A stretch of 64,000 bases of DNA from Pseudomonas neuropathica (GTDB lineage Bacteria > Pseudomonadota > Gammaproteobacteria > Pseudomonadales > Pseudomonadaceae): NCBI RefSeq assembly GCF_015461835.1, contig NZ_JACOPX010000005.1, forward strand, positions 1-64,000. Direction: 5' to 3'. The notes beneath the pieces are model-generated. The model made no database searches, was not told the DNA's origin, and saw only the letters and a list, made by a program, of their open reading frames with translations. Positions 1-8,359 of the stretch are shown here, piece after piece (the first letter of the stretch is position 1; every line of letters begins with the position of its first letter). The position numbers and the translations under genes are program-made.

Positions 1-361
1 AATTCTTCAACAACTTCAACCACTTGCGCTTCCGATCTCTCGTCAGCGGGAGGCGAATTCTACAGCGTTACACGCTGCTGTCAACACCTCTTTTTCAACT
101 TCCTTCTGGCTTCGATGAACTGAAGCAACCTGCTGTCGAAACCTGCATAACTCATTGAATCTCAAGGAGTTTTCCGTTTCGACTGCGCCGGAAGTGGGGC
201 GAATTATAGACATCCTGAATCTGCCGTCAACCGTTAATTTCACTTTTCTATCGATTGGCGGAAAAGACGACCTCTATATAGACGTAATCGCAACGAATGC
301 GCAGTATATTGCCCACTATCAAAATAAAACCCTGTTTTTTTACCTTGGACGATGCCGCGCA
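1..361. other. Gene-free leader before the RhtA-like gene
   Basis: No convincing gene was found here. Short reading frames on both strands lack family features and ribosome sites. The octamer GGCGAATT occurs twice in similar context (52-59 and 198-205), each followed by a T/C-A-T/C-A-rich stretch, which suggests a degenerate local duplication. An AT-rich stretch at about 270-350 probably holds the promoter of the downstream exporter gene, but no -35/-10 pair stands out clearly. Confidence 0.4.
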
Positions 362-1249
362 ATGAATGACCAGCCACGCTCTCTTGCCTCAATGCTGTTC
401 CCGGTTGGCCTGCTATTAATAGCCATGGCATCAATCCAGTCCGGCGCCTCACTTGCCAAAAGCATGTTCCCCATCGTTGGCGCTCAGGGAACCACTACGC
501 TGCGGCTGATCTTTGCCAGTGTAATCATGCTGTTGATACTGCGTCCCTGGCGAGCCAGGCTGACCGCCAAGTCGCTACGCACGGTCATCGTTTACGGCAT
601 GGCTCTAGGCGGAATGAACTTCCTCTTCTATATGTCATTGCGTACTGTGCCGCTGGGGATTGCCGTTGCCCTCGAGTTCACCGGGCCTCTGGCTGTAGCC
701 ATCTATGCCTCCCGTCGTGCCATCGACTTTCTCTGGATCGCTCTCGCCGCCGCGGGATTGATGTTGCTGATTCCAACAGGTGCCACCAGCGCCGGAATCG
801 ATCTGGTCGGTGCCGGGTATGCACTGGGAGCCGGTATCTGTTGGGCGCTCTATATCCTGTTCGGCCAGAAGGCAGGTGCCGATAACGGTGTGACGACCGC
901 TGCATTAGGCGTAATGATCGCGGCATTGTTCGTGGCCCCTATTGGCATCGTGCATGCTGGTTCAGCGCTTTTGACCCCCTCCCTGATTCCCATTGCCATT
1001 GGCGTCGCCATTCTATCCACCGCCCTCCCTTACACACTGGAGATGGTCGCCCTTACCCGCATGCCGGCACGGACATTCGGCACACTGATGAGTATCGAAC
1101 CGGCTTTCGGAGCCTTATCGGGCCTGCTGTTTCTGCACGAATTCCTCACACTGTCACAATGGATGGCGATCCTGTGCATTATTCTGGCGTCTGTCGGCGC
1201 AACCATGACCATGGGTAGCGCCGCGAAGCCTGCAATAGCGGCTGATTGA
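362..1249 (+). CDS. rhtA: RhtA-like threonine/homoserine exporter (EamA/DMT family)
   Basis: A 295-residue inner-membrane protein with about ten hydrophobic segments arranged as two EamA repeats. The N-terminal part (SIQSGASLAKSMFP, then TTTLRLIF) closely resembles E. coli RhtA, which exports threonine and homoserine. An upstream in-frame start at 155 would add 69 residues that look non-coding, so the ATG at 362 (MNDQPRS) is preferred; it brings the length to that of the family. The gene stands alone. The substrate is inferred from the family only. Confidence 0.8.
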   Translation: MNDQPRSLASMLFPVGLLLIAMASIQSGASLAKSMFPIVGAQGTTTLRLIFASVIMLLILRPWRARLTAKSLRTVIVYGMALGGMNFLFYMSLRTVPLGIAVALEFTGPLAVAIYASRRAIDFLWIALAAAGLMLLIPTGATSAGIDLVGAGYALGAGICWALYILFGQKAGADNGVTTAALGVMIAALFVAPIGIVHAGSALLTPSLIPIAIGVAILSTALPYTLEMVALTRMPARTFGTLMSIEPAFGALSGLLFLHEFLTLSQWMAILCIILASVGATMTMGSAAKPAIAAD

Positions 1250-1417
1250 AAGAGGTTTTGACGAAGGTCTGGCAATTGGTGCGTATTTAGGCCATGTTTA
1301 GACCCGTAACCCAATGCCAGACATGGATTTTTTCGGACAGGGATTTCAAAACGCTTAGAGCGCAGGCGAACACAGGCAAACCCGAGCATTAGACTCGTGG
1401 CCGCTATAAGGACGGTA

Positions 1418-1699
1418 ATGAAACGAATTTTGATACTGATCGCCATACTGGCTATTGCGGGTTGTGCGGCGACTTCGGAAACCAAGGTAAAACGCGGAAA
1501 AAAAGGGCTGCACATCAACTGCTCAGGGCTATCGTCCTCCTGGGACAAATGCTACGCCAGCGCCGCCAATGCTTGCTTGCCGAAAGGCTATAAGGTCATC
1601 GCCAAATCCGGTGACACAGTGGAAGAACCCGGCGATTACCCGTTCGGTCTCAATCCTGCGGGTTACACCAGTCGCAGCATGATTGTCATCTGTAAATAG
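1418..1699 (+). CDS. Small predicted lipoprotein of unknown function
   Basis: A 93-residue protein that begins with a typical lipoprotein signal: MKR, a hydrophobic core, then a lipobox ending IAGC-AA. It should therefore be lipid-anchored after signal peptidase II cleavage. The mature part has three further cysteines (NCSGLS, WDKCYASA, NACLPKGY) and a final Cys-Lys. The ATG at 1418 is preceded by AAGGA at good spacing; an upstream GTG at 1397 is rejected because it would spoil the signal peptide. No function is recognised. Confidence 0.7.
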   Translation: MKRILILIAILAIAGCAATSETKVKRGKKGLHINCSGLSSSWDKCYASAANACLPKGYKVIAKSGDTVEEPGDYPFGLNPAGYTSRSMIVICK

Positions 1700-1700
1700 A

Positions 1701-2264
1701 TCAGCGCTGCCCGGCGATCTGCCGGCCAATCTCTTCATGACTGGACTTCAGCACCGCTTGCTGAACGTCCGGCGTGGCCAACATACGCGCCACCACCAAT
1801 GCCCCAACGCATTGCGACAGCACCGACCATGCCAGGGTCTCACTCTCAAGTATCTGTGCCCAGCGCTCTTGCAGCCGACGAATCCATAACTCGGCTTGCT
1901 CGCGTACTTGGATATCCGATCGGGCAATTTCCGCGCCCAGCGCCGGCAACGCGCAACCGGCTTCAGGTTGTTCTACGTGAGCCATGCTCAGATAGTGCTT
2001 GAGACAGCGCTCCAGTCGCTCACGATCCTGCGCGCCCTCGCCCCCCAGTCGCTCAAGGCTTTGCCCCAACTCTCGCTCGACGATGGCGGTGAACAACGCA
2101 TCTTTCGACGAAAAGTGACTGTAGAACGCCGCGCCACTCAATCCGATAGCCTTCATCAATCCGTCGACGCCTACCGTGGAAAACCCCGAACGCTTTGCTG
2201 ACAGCGAGCTGCTCTGCAATAGCTTTTCCCGGGTTTCCAACTTGTGACTGGCGGAGTAACGCAT
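1701..2264 (-). CDS. TetR/AcrR-family transcriptional regulator
   Basis: A 187-residue regulator with an N-terminal TetR helix-turn-helix (about residues 15-55; VDGLMKAIGLSGAAFYSHFSSKDALF) and a ligand-binding C-terminal part containing a single Cys (AGCALPALG). It is divergent from the SDR/isomerase pair starting at 2356, and two palindromic decamers lie between them, so it probably represses that pair and itself. The start is the ATG at 2264 with GAGGG upstream; the longer frame to 2312 would run into the operator region. The inducer is unknown. Confidence 0.8.
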   Translation of the reverse strand: MRYSASHKLETREKLLQSSSLSAKRSGFSTVGVDGLMKAIGLSGAAFYSHFSSKDALFTAIVERELGQSLERLGGEGAQDRERLERCLKHYLSMAHVEQPEAGCALPALGAEIARSDIQVREQAELWIRRLQERWAQILESETLAWSVLSQCVGALVVARMLATPDVQQAVLKSSHEEIGRQIAGQR

Positions 2265-2312
2265 GTGTTTGCCCTCGAATCGACTGCCTTGACGTGATCT
2301 GGATCCTAGCAT

Positions 2313-2337
2313 AACGTTCGTTCACTTAACGATCGTT
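2313..2337. promoter_or_regulatory. Probable TetR operator pair
   Basis: Two related decamers, AACGTTCGTT (2313-2322) and AACGATCGTT (2328-2337), lie in the short divergent spacer. The second is a perfect palindrome and the first differs from it by one base. They are 15 bp apart centre to centre. This is what a TetR-family dimer site looks like, and the adjacent TetR gene is the obvious candidate protein. Confidence 0.6.
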
Positions 2338-2355
2338 TAATAAAGGGATATACCC

Positions 2356-3084
2356 ATGAATAACAAGAAGGTCGTATTAGTGGTTGGCGCCGGCGATGCC
2401 ACGGGTGGGGCGATTGCCAAGCGTTTTGCCAGGGAGGGATTCGTCGCCTGCGTTACCCGGCGCAGCGCCGACAAATTGCAACCGCTGGTGGACGCGATCA
2501 AGGCTGAAGGCGGCGAGGCCCACGGCTTTGCCTGCGATGCGCGCAAGGAAGAAGACGTCATCACCCTGATCGAAGACATCGAAACCCGCCTCGGTCCGAT
2601 CGAAGCCTTTGTGTTCAATATCGGCGCCAATGTGCCATGCAGCATCCTCGAAGAAACTGCCCGCAAATATTTCAAGATCTGGGAAATGGCCTGCTTCTCA
2701 GGCTTCCTCAATGCTCGGGAAGTAGCCAAACGCATGGTCACGCGCAATCGCGGCACGATTCTCTTCACCGGAGCCACCGCCGGACTTCGCGGCTCATCCG
2801 GATTCGCCGCCTTCGCCGGTGCCAAGCACGGTATCCGCGCCCTGGCGCAAAGCATGGCGCGGGAGCTCGGGCCGATGAACATCCACGTCGCCCATGTGGT
2901 GGTCGATGGAGCGATCGACACCGATTTCATTCGCAACAGTTTTCCCGAAAAGTACGCGACCAAGGATCAGGATGGCATCCTCAATCCCGAGCACATCGCC
3001 GAGAACTACTGGTATCTGCACAGTCAGCCGCGGGATGCCTGGACGTTCGAGCTGGATCTGCGCCCCTGGAATGAACGCTGGTAA
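2356..3084 (+). CDS. SDR-family oxidoreductase-like protein with altered active site
   Basis: A 242-residue Rossmann protein of the short-chain dehydrogenase/reductase family. The cofactor loop is GAGDATGGA (residues 11-19), and the lysine of the usual YxxxK pair is present (Lys157). However, the Tyr position is Phe153, and the usual catalytic Ser position reads Ala140 within TGATAG. It may be a non-canonical reductase or a binding protein rather than a classical dehydrogenase. It starts 92 nt from the divergent TetR gene and is followed 35 nt later by the HCCA-isomerase-like gene, with which it probably forms an operon. The substrate is unknown. Confidence 0.75.
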   Translation: MNNKKVVLVVGAGDATGGAIAKRFAREGFVACVTRRSADKLQPLVDAIKAEGGEAHGFACDARKEEDVITLIEDIETRLGPIEAFVFNIGANVPCSILEETARKYFKIWEMACFSGFLNAREVAKRMVTRNRGTILFTGATAGLRGSSGFAAFAGAKHGIRALAQSMARELGPMNIHVAHVVVDGAIDTDFIRNSFPEKYATKDQDGILNPEHIAENYWYLHSQPRDAWTFELDLRPWNERW

Positions 3085-3119
3085 GCGAACGCCATAACAA
3101 TAACGACAGAGACGCGAAA

Positions 3120-3716
3120 ATGACTAAAACCGTGGAGTTCTATTTCGACCTTGGCAGCCCTGCCACCTATCTGGCCTACACCCAATTGCCGAAGATTTGT
3201 GCCGAGACGAACAGTGAGCTGATTTACATCCCGATGCTGCTCGGTGGCGTATTCAAGGCAACCGGCAACGCGTCACCGGCAATGATTCCGGCGAAGGGTC
3301 GGTATATGTTTCAGGATCTGGATCGCTACGCGAAACGCTACGGGGTGCCGCTGAGATTCAATCCGCATTTCCCGATCAACACACTGATGCTGATGCGTGC
3401 CGTCACGGGTATCCAGTTGCGTCAGCCAGAACGCTTTGAGGCGTTTATCGATTGTCTGTTCACGGCGCTGTGGGTTGAAGGACGCAGCCTCGACGAGCCC
3501 GCGACTGTCGTCGCGGTACTGAGCGAAAACGGTTTCGACCCGCAGGAAGTTCTGGCGCTGAGCAACGATGAATCTGTCAAAGCAGCGCTTAAGGAGAACA
3601 CCGAAACGGCGGTTAAACGCGGCGTGTTCGGCGCCCCCAGCATGTTCATCGGTAATCAGCTGTTCTTCGGCCAGGATCGGCTCGACTTCGTTGAGGAAGC
3701 CTTGCGCCAAGGCTAA
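3120..3716 (+). CDS. 2-hydroxychromene-2-carboxylate isomerase-like (DsbA/GST-kappa fold)
   Basis: A 198-residue protein of the HCCA isomerase/kappa-class GST group. It starts with FYFDLGSPATYLAY, the family's N-terminal motif carrying the Ser used in place of the DsbA CxxC, and it has the cis-Pro loop GVFGAPSMFIG. Family members isomerise 2-hydroxychromene-2-carboxylate in naphthalene breakdown using glutathione, but no aromatic dioxygenase genes are nearby, so the real substrate is open. It is the second gene of the TetR-controlled pair. Confidence 0.75.
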   Translation: MTKTVEFYFDLGSPATYLAYTQLPKICAETNSELIYIPMLLGGVFKATGNASPAMIPAKGRYMFQDLDRYAKRYGVPLRFNPHFPINTLMLMRAVTGIQLRQPERFEAFIDCLFTALWVEGRSLDEPATVVAVLSENGFDPQEVLALSNDESVKAALKENTETAVKRGVFGAPSMFIGNQLFFGQDRLDFVEEALRQG

Positions 3717-3722
3717 GCGATC

Positions 3723-3750
3723 ATTCAGGCGCTGGACACAGCGCCTGAAT
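3723..3750. terminator. Hairpin between convergent genes
   Basis: A perfect 12-bp inverted repeat (ATTCAGGCGCTG / CAGCGCCTGAAT) with a GACA tetraloop lies between the isomerase gene (+) and the aminopeptidase gene (-). It has no clear T-run on either side, so termination is inferred from position and stem strength. Confidence 0.5.
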
Positions 3751-3758
3751 TCAGCCGA

Positions 3759-5570
3759 TCAGATCGCCGCAGTACGGGTGTTCAACCATTCCAGCGCAGC
3801 CCCTTCAAGCAACGGACTCAAGCGCTCACGCACTTGTGCGTGGTAAGCGTTAAACCATTGCTTCTCTTCCTCAGTCAGCAGCGCCGGCAGCAGGCAACGC
3901 GTGTCGATCGGGCACAGCGTCAAGGTTTCAAACTTGAGGAACTCACCGAATTCGCTGCTACCCGCCTCGCGATTCATCGCCAGGTTCTCGATACGCACAC
4001 CCCAACGGCCCGGACGATATGTACCCGGCTCGATCGACGTGATCATCCCCGGCTGCATGGCCGTCTGCGGTGCCGGCGCGGCCTGATAGGCAATCACCTG
4101 CGGGCCTTCATGGACATTGAGGAAATAGCCAACGCCGTGACCGGTGCCGTGACCGTAATCCACGCTGTCGGCCCAGATCGGCGCACGGGCAATGGCGTCC
4201 AGCAGCGGCGAGAGAATGCCTTTCGGGAACTGCGCACGCGACAGCGCAATCACACCTTTCAACACGCGCGTGCAATCGCGCTTCTGCTCTTCGCTCGGCG
4301 TACCGACCGGCACCATTCGCGTGATATCCGTGGTGCCGCCCAGGTATTGGCCGCCCGAGTCGATCAGCAACAAGCCGTCACCCTCGATCACCGCATGCTC
4401 TTCTTCGGTAGCGTGGTAATGCGGCATGGCGCCATTGGCGTTGAACGCGGCAATCGTGTTGAAGCTCAGCGACACATAATCCGGACGACGTTCGCGAGCA
4501 GCGGTGAGCTTCTCGTCGATGGTCAGTTCGGTGATACGTTCGCGGCCCCACGCAGATTCCAGCCAGGCAAAGAATTCGCACAGCGCCGCACCGTCCTGTT
4601 CCATCGCTTGGCGGATGTGTTGAGCATCGGCTTCACTTTTCTGCGACTTGGCCAACGTGGTCGGGTTCAGGCCTTCGACCAGCTTCACCGTGCTGTCGAG
4701 GTTATCCAGCAAGCCGCTGGTAACGCGCGCCGGGTCGACCAGCAGGCTCGCGCCACTCGGCACGGCACGCAGGGCATCAGCGACTTCGCTGTAATCACGC
4801 AGCGTTACGCCATCCTGTTCCAGCACAGCGCGCAATTCGCCGTCAACTTTGCTCAGCGCCACGAACAACGTCGCCTGCTGCTGATCAATCAAGGCAAACG
4901 AAACAAACACCGGGTTGAACGACACATCGCCGCCCCGCAGGTTGAACAGCCAGGCAATGTCGTCGAGGGTGGCGATGAAATGCCAGTCGGCCCCGCGCTC
5001 CCGCAAAGTTTCGCGCAGTTTGGCGAGTTTCTCGCCACGGCTGACCGTCGCCTGCGGTGGCAGATGCTGATAGATCGGTGCATTCGGCAGGCCCGGACGA
5101 TCACTCCAGACTTCCTGCAGCAGATCGATATCGGTACGCAGACGCGCACCGCGTGCTTCCAGCTTGCTGCTCAGGGTACGCGCCGATGCCGCGGCCATCA
5201 CCGCACCGTCAACCGCGACCACACCACCTTCCGGTGTTTGCTCGGCCAGCCAGTCCAGCGGACTCGGTTGACCCGGTTGCAGTTTGACCAGTTCGATGCC
5301 GCTGCCCTTGAGCTCCTTGGTCGCTTGCTCCCAATAACGGCTGTCGGCCCAGACACCGGCGAAATCAGCGGTGACGATCAACGTCCCGACCGAACCATGG
5401 AAGCCCGACAACCACTGCCGGCCCTGCCAGTAACCCGGCAGGTATTCCGACAAGTGCGGGTCAGCGGACGGCACCAACAACGCATGAATGCCTTCACGGC
5501 GCATCAGTTCACGGGTCTGCGCCAGGCGCTGGGGCACCGATCCTTCGGTCGAGGTCTGGGTACTCATCAT
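3759..5570 (-). CDS. Aminopeptidase P family (M24B) Xaa-Pro peptidase
   Basis: A 603-residue, three-domain aminopeptidase of the long APP1 type (like eukaryotic XPNPEP1, about 600 residues). Two creatinase-like N-terminal domains precede the pita-bread catalytic domain. Metal ligands are visible in order: Asp in LLIDSGGQY, Asp in GGTTDITR, His in GHGTGHGVG, Glu in SIEPGTY and Glu in VRIENL. It cleaves N-terminal residues before proline, presumably in the cytoplasm (no signal peptide). The start is ATG 5570 or 5567. It runs in the same direction as the cysteine desulfurase gene 54 nt upstream. Confidence 0.9.
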   Translation of the reverse strand: MMSTQTSTEGSVPQRLAQTRELMRREGIHALLVPSADPHLSEYLPGYWQGRQWLSGFHGSVGTLIVTADFAGVWADSRYWEQATKELKGSGIELVKLQPGQPSPLDWLAEQTPEGGVVAVDGAVMAAASARTLSSKLEARGARLRTDIDLLQEVWSDRPGLPNAPIYQHLPPQATVSRGEKLAKLRETLRERGADWHFIATLDDIAWLFNLRGGDVSFNPVFVSFALIDQQQATLFVALSKVDGELRAVLEQDGVTLRDYSEVADALRAVPSGASLLVDPARVTSGLLDNLDSTVKLVEGLNPTTLAKSQKSEADAQHIRQAMEQDGAALCEFFAWLESAWGRERITELTIDEKLTAARERRPDYVSLSFNTIAAFNANGAMPHYHATEEEHAVIEGDGLLLIDSGGQYLGGTTDITRMVPVGTPSEEQKRDCTRVLKGVIALSRAQFPKGILSPLLDAIARAPIWADSVDYGHGTGHGVGYFLNVHEGPQVIAYQAAPAPQTAMQPGMITSIEPGTYRPGRWGVRIENLAMNREAGSSEFGEFLKFETLTLCPIDTRCLLPALLTEEEKQWFNAYHAQVRERLSPLLEGAALEWLNTRTAAI

Positions 5571-5623
5571 GTCTCCTGCTAATCACTTCATCGTTATTGT
5601 TCGTAGCCGAGAGGTCGGCTCGT

Positions 5624-6790
5624 TTAAAGCCCGGTCGCCCAGAATGCCGGAGCACTGGCGCAGGCGGTCTTGATCAATGCACAAGCCTTGTCGATATCCT
5701 CGGCGGTGGTGAAACGGCCGAGACTCAAGCGAATGGTGCGACCTGCCAGATGTGCATCATGTCCCAGCGCCAACAACACGTGGGATGGCGTGTTACTGGC
5801 CGAGTTGCAGGCCGAGGTCGCGGAAAAGGCAATCGAATGGCTCAACGCCGCGCTGTTGAATTCGCCTTCGCTGAAGGTCAGGCTCAAAGTGTGCGGAATG
5901 CGCTGAGTGGCGCAACCATTGAGGCGTACGCCCGGCAGGCTGAGCAGTTGTTCGAGCAAGCGTTCACGCAACGCGACGATAGTTTTTTTCTCATCATCGA
6001 ACGTCTCGGCGGCCAGCGCGAACGCTGCGCCCATGCCGGCAATCTGGTGCGTCGCCAACGTCCCGGAGCGCAAGCCACCTTCGTGTCCGCCGCCGTGAAT
6101 CTGCGCCTGCAACCGCTGCTGCGCCCGAGGGCCGACGTACAACGCGCCGATGCCTTTGGGGCCGTAGAGTTTGTGTGCGGAGAAGGACATCAGATCCACC
6201 GGCCACTGCCCCAGATCGATTGCCACTTTGCCGGCGCCCTGCGCCGCATCGACATGGAACAACGCCTCGCGACTACGCACCACTTCGCCAATCGCTTGAA
6301 CATCATTGACGGTACCCAACTCGTTGTTGACCAGCATCAGCGACACCAGAAAGGTGTCGTCGCGCATGGCTTCACTGACCGCTTGCGGGGTGATCAGGCC
6401 ATCGGCGTCCGGCACCAGATAGGTCACGGCGATGCCGGCGTCCTGTAATTGGCGGGCGGTATCGAGAATGGCTTTGTGTTCGATCTGACTGGTAATGATG
6501 TGGCCGCCGGGGACACCGCGGGCCTGCGCCACGCCTTTGAGCGCGAGATTATTGGACTCGGTGGCACCGGAGGTCCAGACGATCTGCTCAGCCTTGGCGC
6601 CGACCAGTGCGGCGACCTGTCGGCGGGCCTGCTCGACCGTGTGTCGGGCTTGCTGGCCGAACGCGTGGGAGCTGGAAGCCGGGTTGCCAAAGTTACCGTG
6701 AAACCCCAGACACTCGATCATCACCTGGATGACCCGCTCGTCAACCGGGGTGGTGGCGGCGTAATCGAAATACAACGGACGTGTGTTCAT
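5624..6790 (-). CDS. IscS/NifS-type cysteine desulfurase
   Basis: A 388-residue PLP enzyme that takes sulfur from cysteine as a persulfide. Key residues fall almost exactly as in IscS: His105 (QIEHKA), PLP Lys207 ([10 protein letters not shown]) and persulfide Cys328 ([10 protein letters not shown]). It is shorter than housekeeping IscS (about 404) and ends without the usual C-terminal tail. No iscU, iscA or hscBA genes are beside it, so it is probably a second, stand-alone desulfurase. The sulfur acceptor cannot be told from the sequence. Confidence 0.85.
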   Translation of the reverse strand: MNTRPLYFDYAATTPVDERVIQVMIECLGFHGNFGNPASSSHAFGQQARHTVEQARRQVAALVGAKAEQIVWTSGATESNNLALKGVAQARGVPGGHIITSQIEHKAILDTARQLQDAGIAVTYLVPDADGLITPQAVSEAMRDDTFLVSLMLVNNELGTVNDVQAIGEVVRSREALFHVDAAQGAGKVAIDLGQWPVDLMSFSAHKLYGPKGIGALYVGPRAQQRLQAQIHGGGHEGGLRSGTLATHQIAGMGAAFALAAETFDDEKKTIVALRERLLEQLLSLPGVRLNGCATQRIPHTLSLTFSEGEFNSAALSHSIAFSATSACNSASNTPSHVLLALGHDAHLAGRTIRLSLGRFTTAEDIDKACALIKTACASAPAFWATGL

Positions 6791-6995
6791 AAAAGACTCG
6801 CAGAGCGTGTTCCGGGATCAGGAGGCTCGTGTCTGCAAACGGCACGGCGCAGCCTTGTGAGCTGCGCGTCGGTTCGAGAGCGTCATCAATACCTGATCGG
6901 ATGCCGTTAAAGAAGAACAACTTCATTTAAAAGTGCGTAGGAACGCTCCTGAAGTCGAGCTTAACAGGCATCCGGCCTGCGGTTGAAGCGATGCG

Positions 6996-7610
6996 TCAGC
7001 TAAAGCTTTCGAGAAGTAACGGGTACAGCGAAATCACCAACAGCGCCGCCATGCCCCAGTTGAACACGCGCAACCAGCGCGGATCCTTCAGCACATTGCG
7101 CAACAACGTGCCACACGCCGCCCAGACGCCGACGCTGGGCAGGTTGATGATGGCGAACACCGCGGCAATCACCACGACATTGGTGAAATAACCCTGCATC
7201 GGCGTGTAGGTGCTGATGGCGCCGATGGCCATGATCCACGCCTTGGGATTGACCCACTGAAACGCGGCCGCGCCGAGGTAGCTGATCGGCTTCGCCTCGC
7301 CTTCGGCGCTGTCGCCGACCGGTCCCGAGTGAGCAATTTTCCAAGCCAGATACAGCAGATAGGCCGCGCCGACATAGCGCAGAACCGTGTAGAGAATCGG
7401 GTAGGTCTGAAACACCGCACCGAGGCCGAAGCCCACTGCGACAACCAGAACGAAGAAACCGCAAGTGATCCCGAGCATGTGCGGAATGGTGCGATTGAAG
7501 CCAAAGTTCACCCCCGATGCCAGCAACATGGTGTTGTTCGGCCCCGGCGTAATCGAGGTGACAAGGGCAAACAGGGCAAAGCCCAGCAGCAGGTCAAGCG
7601 AGAGGTTCAT
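6996..7610 (-). CDS. LysE/RhtB-family amino-acid exporter
   Basis: A 204-residue inner-membrane protein with about six hydrophobic segments and the family N-terminal signature TSITPGPNNTMLLASG, plus FQWVNPKAWIMA in the middle. The family exports amino acids such as lysine, threonine or homoserine; the substrate here is unknown. The ATG at 7610 is chosen over a TTG at 7619. It stands apart from its neighbours by about 100-200 nt on either side. Confidence 0.8.
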   Translation of the reverse strand: MNLSLDLLLGFALFALVTSITPGPNNTMLLASGVNFGFNRTIPHMLGITCGFFVLVVAVGFGLGAVFQTYPILYTVLRYVGAAYLLYLAWKIAHSGPVGDSAEGEAKPISYLGAAAFQWVNPKAWIMAIGAISTYTPMQGYFTNVVVIAAVFAIINLPSVGVWAACGTLLRNVLKDPRWLRVFNWGMAALLVISLYPLLLESFS

Positions 7611-7711
7611 GGCAGGCAATCCATCAGGGTCATTCAGGTGTTGACCCTATCCCACGCCGCCCGGCAAGCCCACGGACAGTTGGGTAAAACTTCCAGCAGT
7701 ACAGTTTGTTT

Positions 7712-7969
7712 TCAGCTAGGACGACCGTGCAGCTGTACGGCACGTTCGGCGCTCATTTCAGCTTTTTTGTCGAACTGCGACTGGCCGAGCAGTTGGGCTT
7801 TTTTGGCGTGGTATTCGTCGAAGGACAAGCCGCTGCGATTCAGTGCTTCCATCGCCAATTCGCGGGATTCTTCATCGGTGTAAGGACGCAGTTCAGGCGA
7901 AACATGTCCGGCACAACCGGCGAGTACGGAGACAGCGAGCAACAGGGAGACAGTCAGTAAACGATTCAT
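7712..7969 (-). CDS. Small predicted lipoprotein
   Basis: An 85-residue protein with a lipoprotein signal (MNRLL, hydrophobic core, LAGC-AG). The mature part is short, charged and helical (PYTDEESRELAMEALNRSG), with several Glu/Lys-rich turns. AGGA precedes the ATG at 7969; a longer frame to 8050 has no signal peptide and is rejected. Function unknown. It is divergent from the msu operon but 390 nt away. Confidence 0.7.
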   Translation of the reverse strand: MNRLLTVSLLLAVSVLAGCAGHVSPELRPYTDEESRELAMEALNRSGLSFDEYHAKKAQLLGQSQFDKKAEMSAERAVQLHGRPS

Positions 7970-8162
7970 GGGAGCGTCCTGGCGAGCAATGGGGAGTCGA
8001 TGGACAAAGGCTACGCCCGGGCACGCTTGCGCAGAAATCAACGCGCTCAATAGTGGCTATCAGGAAATCGACACGTGCTGGCGCATATCTCTTAACGTTC
8101 TATAAATATCAATTAACGTTCTTTTGCGGAATAACAAACTGCCTTTATAACTCCCTGCATGC

Positions 8163-8197
8163 GCTGAGCACTGTTGCTCCAGCAACTGTTGCTCAGC
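8163..8197. promoter_or_regulatory. Upstream activator repeats, probable SfnR sites
   Basis: GCTGAGCA (8163-8170) and TGCTCAGC (8190-8197) form the outer arms. Inside are TTGCT-CC-AGCAA (8174-8185) and AGCAA-CTG-TTGCT (8181-8193), two overlapping inverted repeats. They lie about 90-125 bp upstream of the sigma-54 -24 element, the usual distance for an enhancer-binding protein. The operon itself encodes such a protein, SfnR. Confidence 0.6.
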
Positions 8198-8286
8198 CAA
8201 CACTGATTCAACAAAGCGCCCTGCTACTCACAGGGGCGACCGCCGCGCTAACGCTCAACGCCTTGTAAACCGGGGCTTCCAGGAAT

Positions 8287-8302
8287 TGGTACAGCGCTTG
8301 CT
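8287..8302 (+). promoter_or_regulatory. Sigma-54 promoter of msuE-msuD-msuC-sfnR
   Basis: TGGTACAGCGCTTGCT matches the -24/-12 consensus TGGCAC-N5-TTGC(A/T), with GG and GC at the required 12-bp register and one change in the -24 box. Transcription should start near 8313, about 47 nt before msuE. SfnR-dependent sulfonate/sulfone genes in Pseudomonas are known to use sigma-54. Confidence 0.8.
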
Positions 8303-8328
8303 CTGACCCGGTGACTCACTCACTGCTC

Positions 8329-8343
8329 GCTGAGCAACTGTTG
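8329..8343. promoter_or_regulatory. Extra SfnR-like half-site pair in the msuE leader
   Basis: GCTGAGCAACTGTTG repeats the activator motif of 8163-8197 but lies downstream of the sigma-54 promoter, just before the msuE ribosome site (AAGGA at about 8347). A site here could allow feedback or looping; its role is not known. Confidence 0.4.
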
Positions 8344-8359
8344 AAAAAAGGAACTGATC

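Larger units (their letters stand above)
7970..8359. other. Divergent regulatory region of the msu operon
   Basis: A 390-nt gap between the lipoprotein gene (-) and msuE (+). It holds an AT-rich stretch (about 8090-8155), a cluster of TTGCT/AGCAA half-sites, a sigma-54 promoter and a further half-site pair close to the msuE start. No gene was seen in it. Confidence 0.6.

Noticed and set aside
155..361. Longer start for the RhtA-like gene at 155
   Set aside because: The extra 69 residues do not resemble the family and precede a well-placed first membrane segment.
3834..5582. 582-codon open frame antisense to the aminopeptidase gene
   Set aside because: Low-quality composition without any motif; the opposite strand encodes a complete M24 peptidase with all metal ligands.
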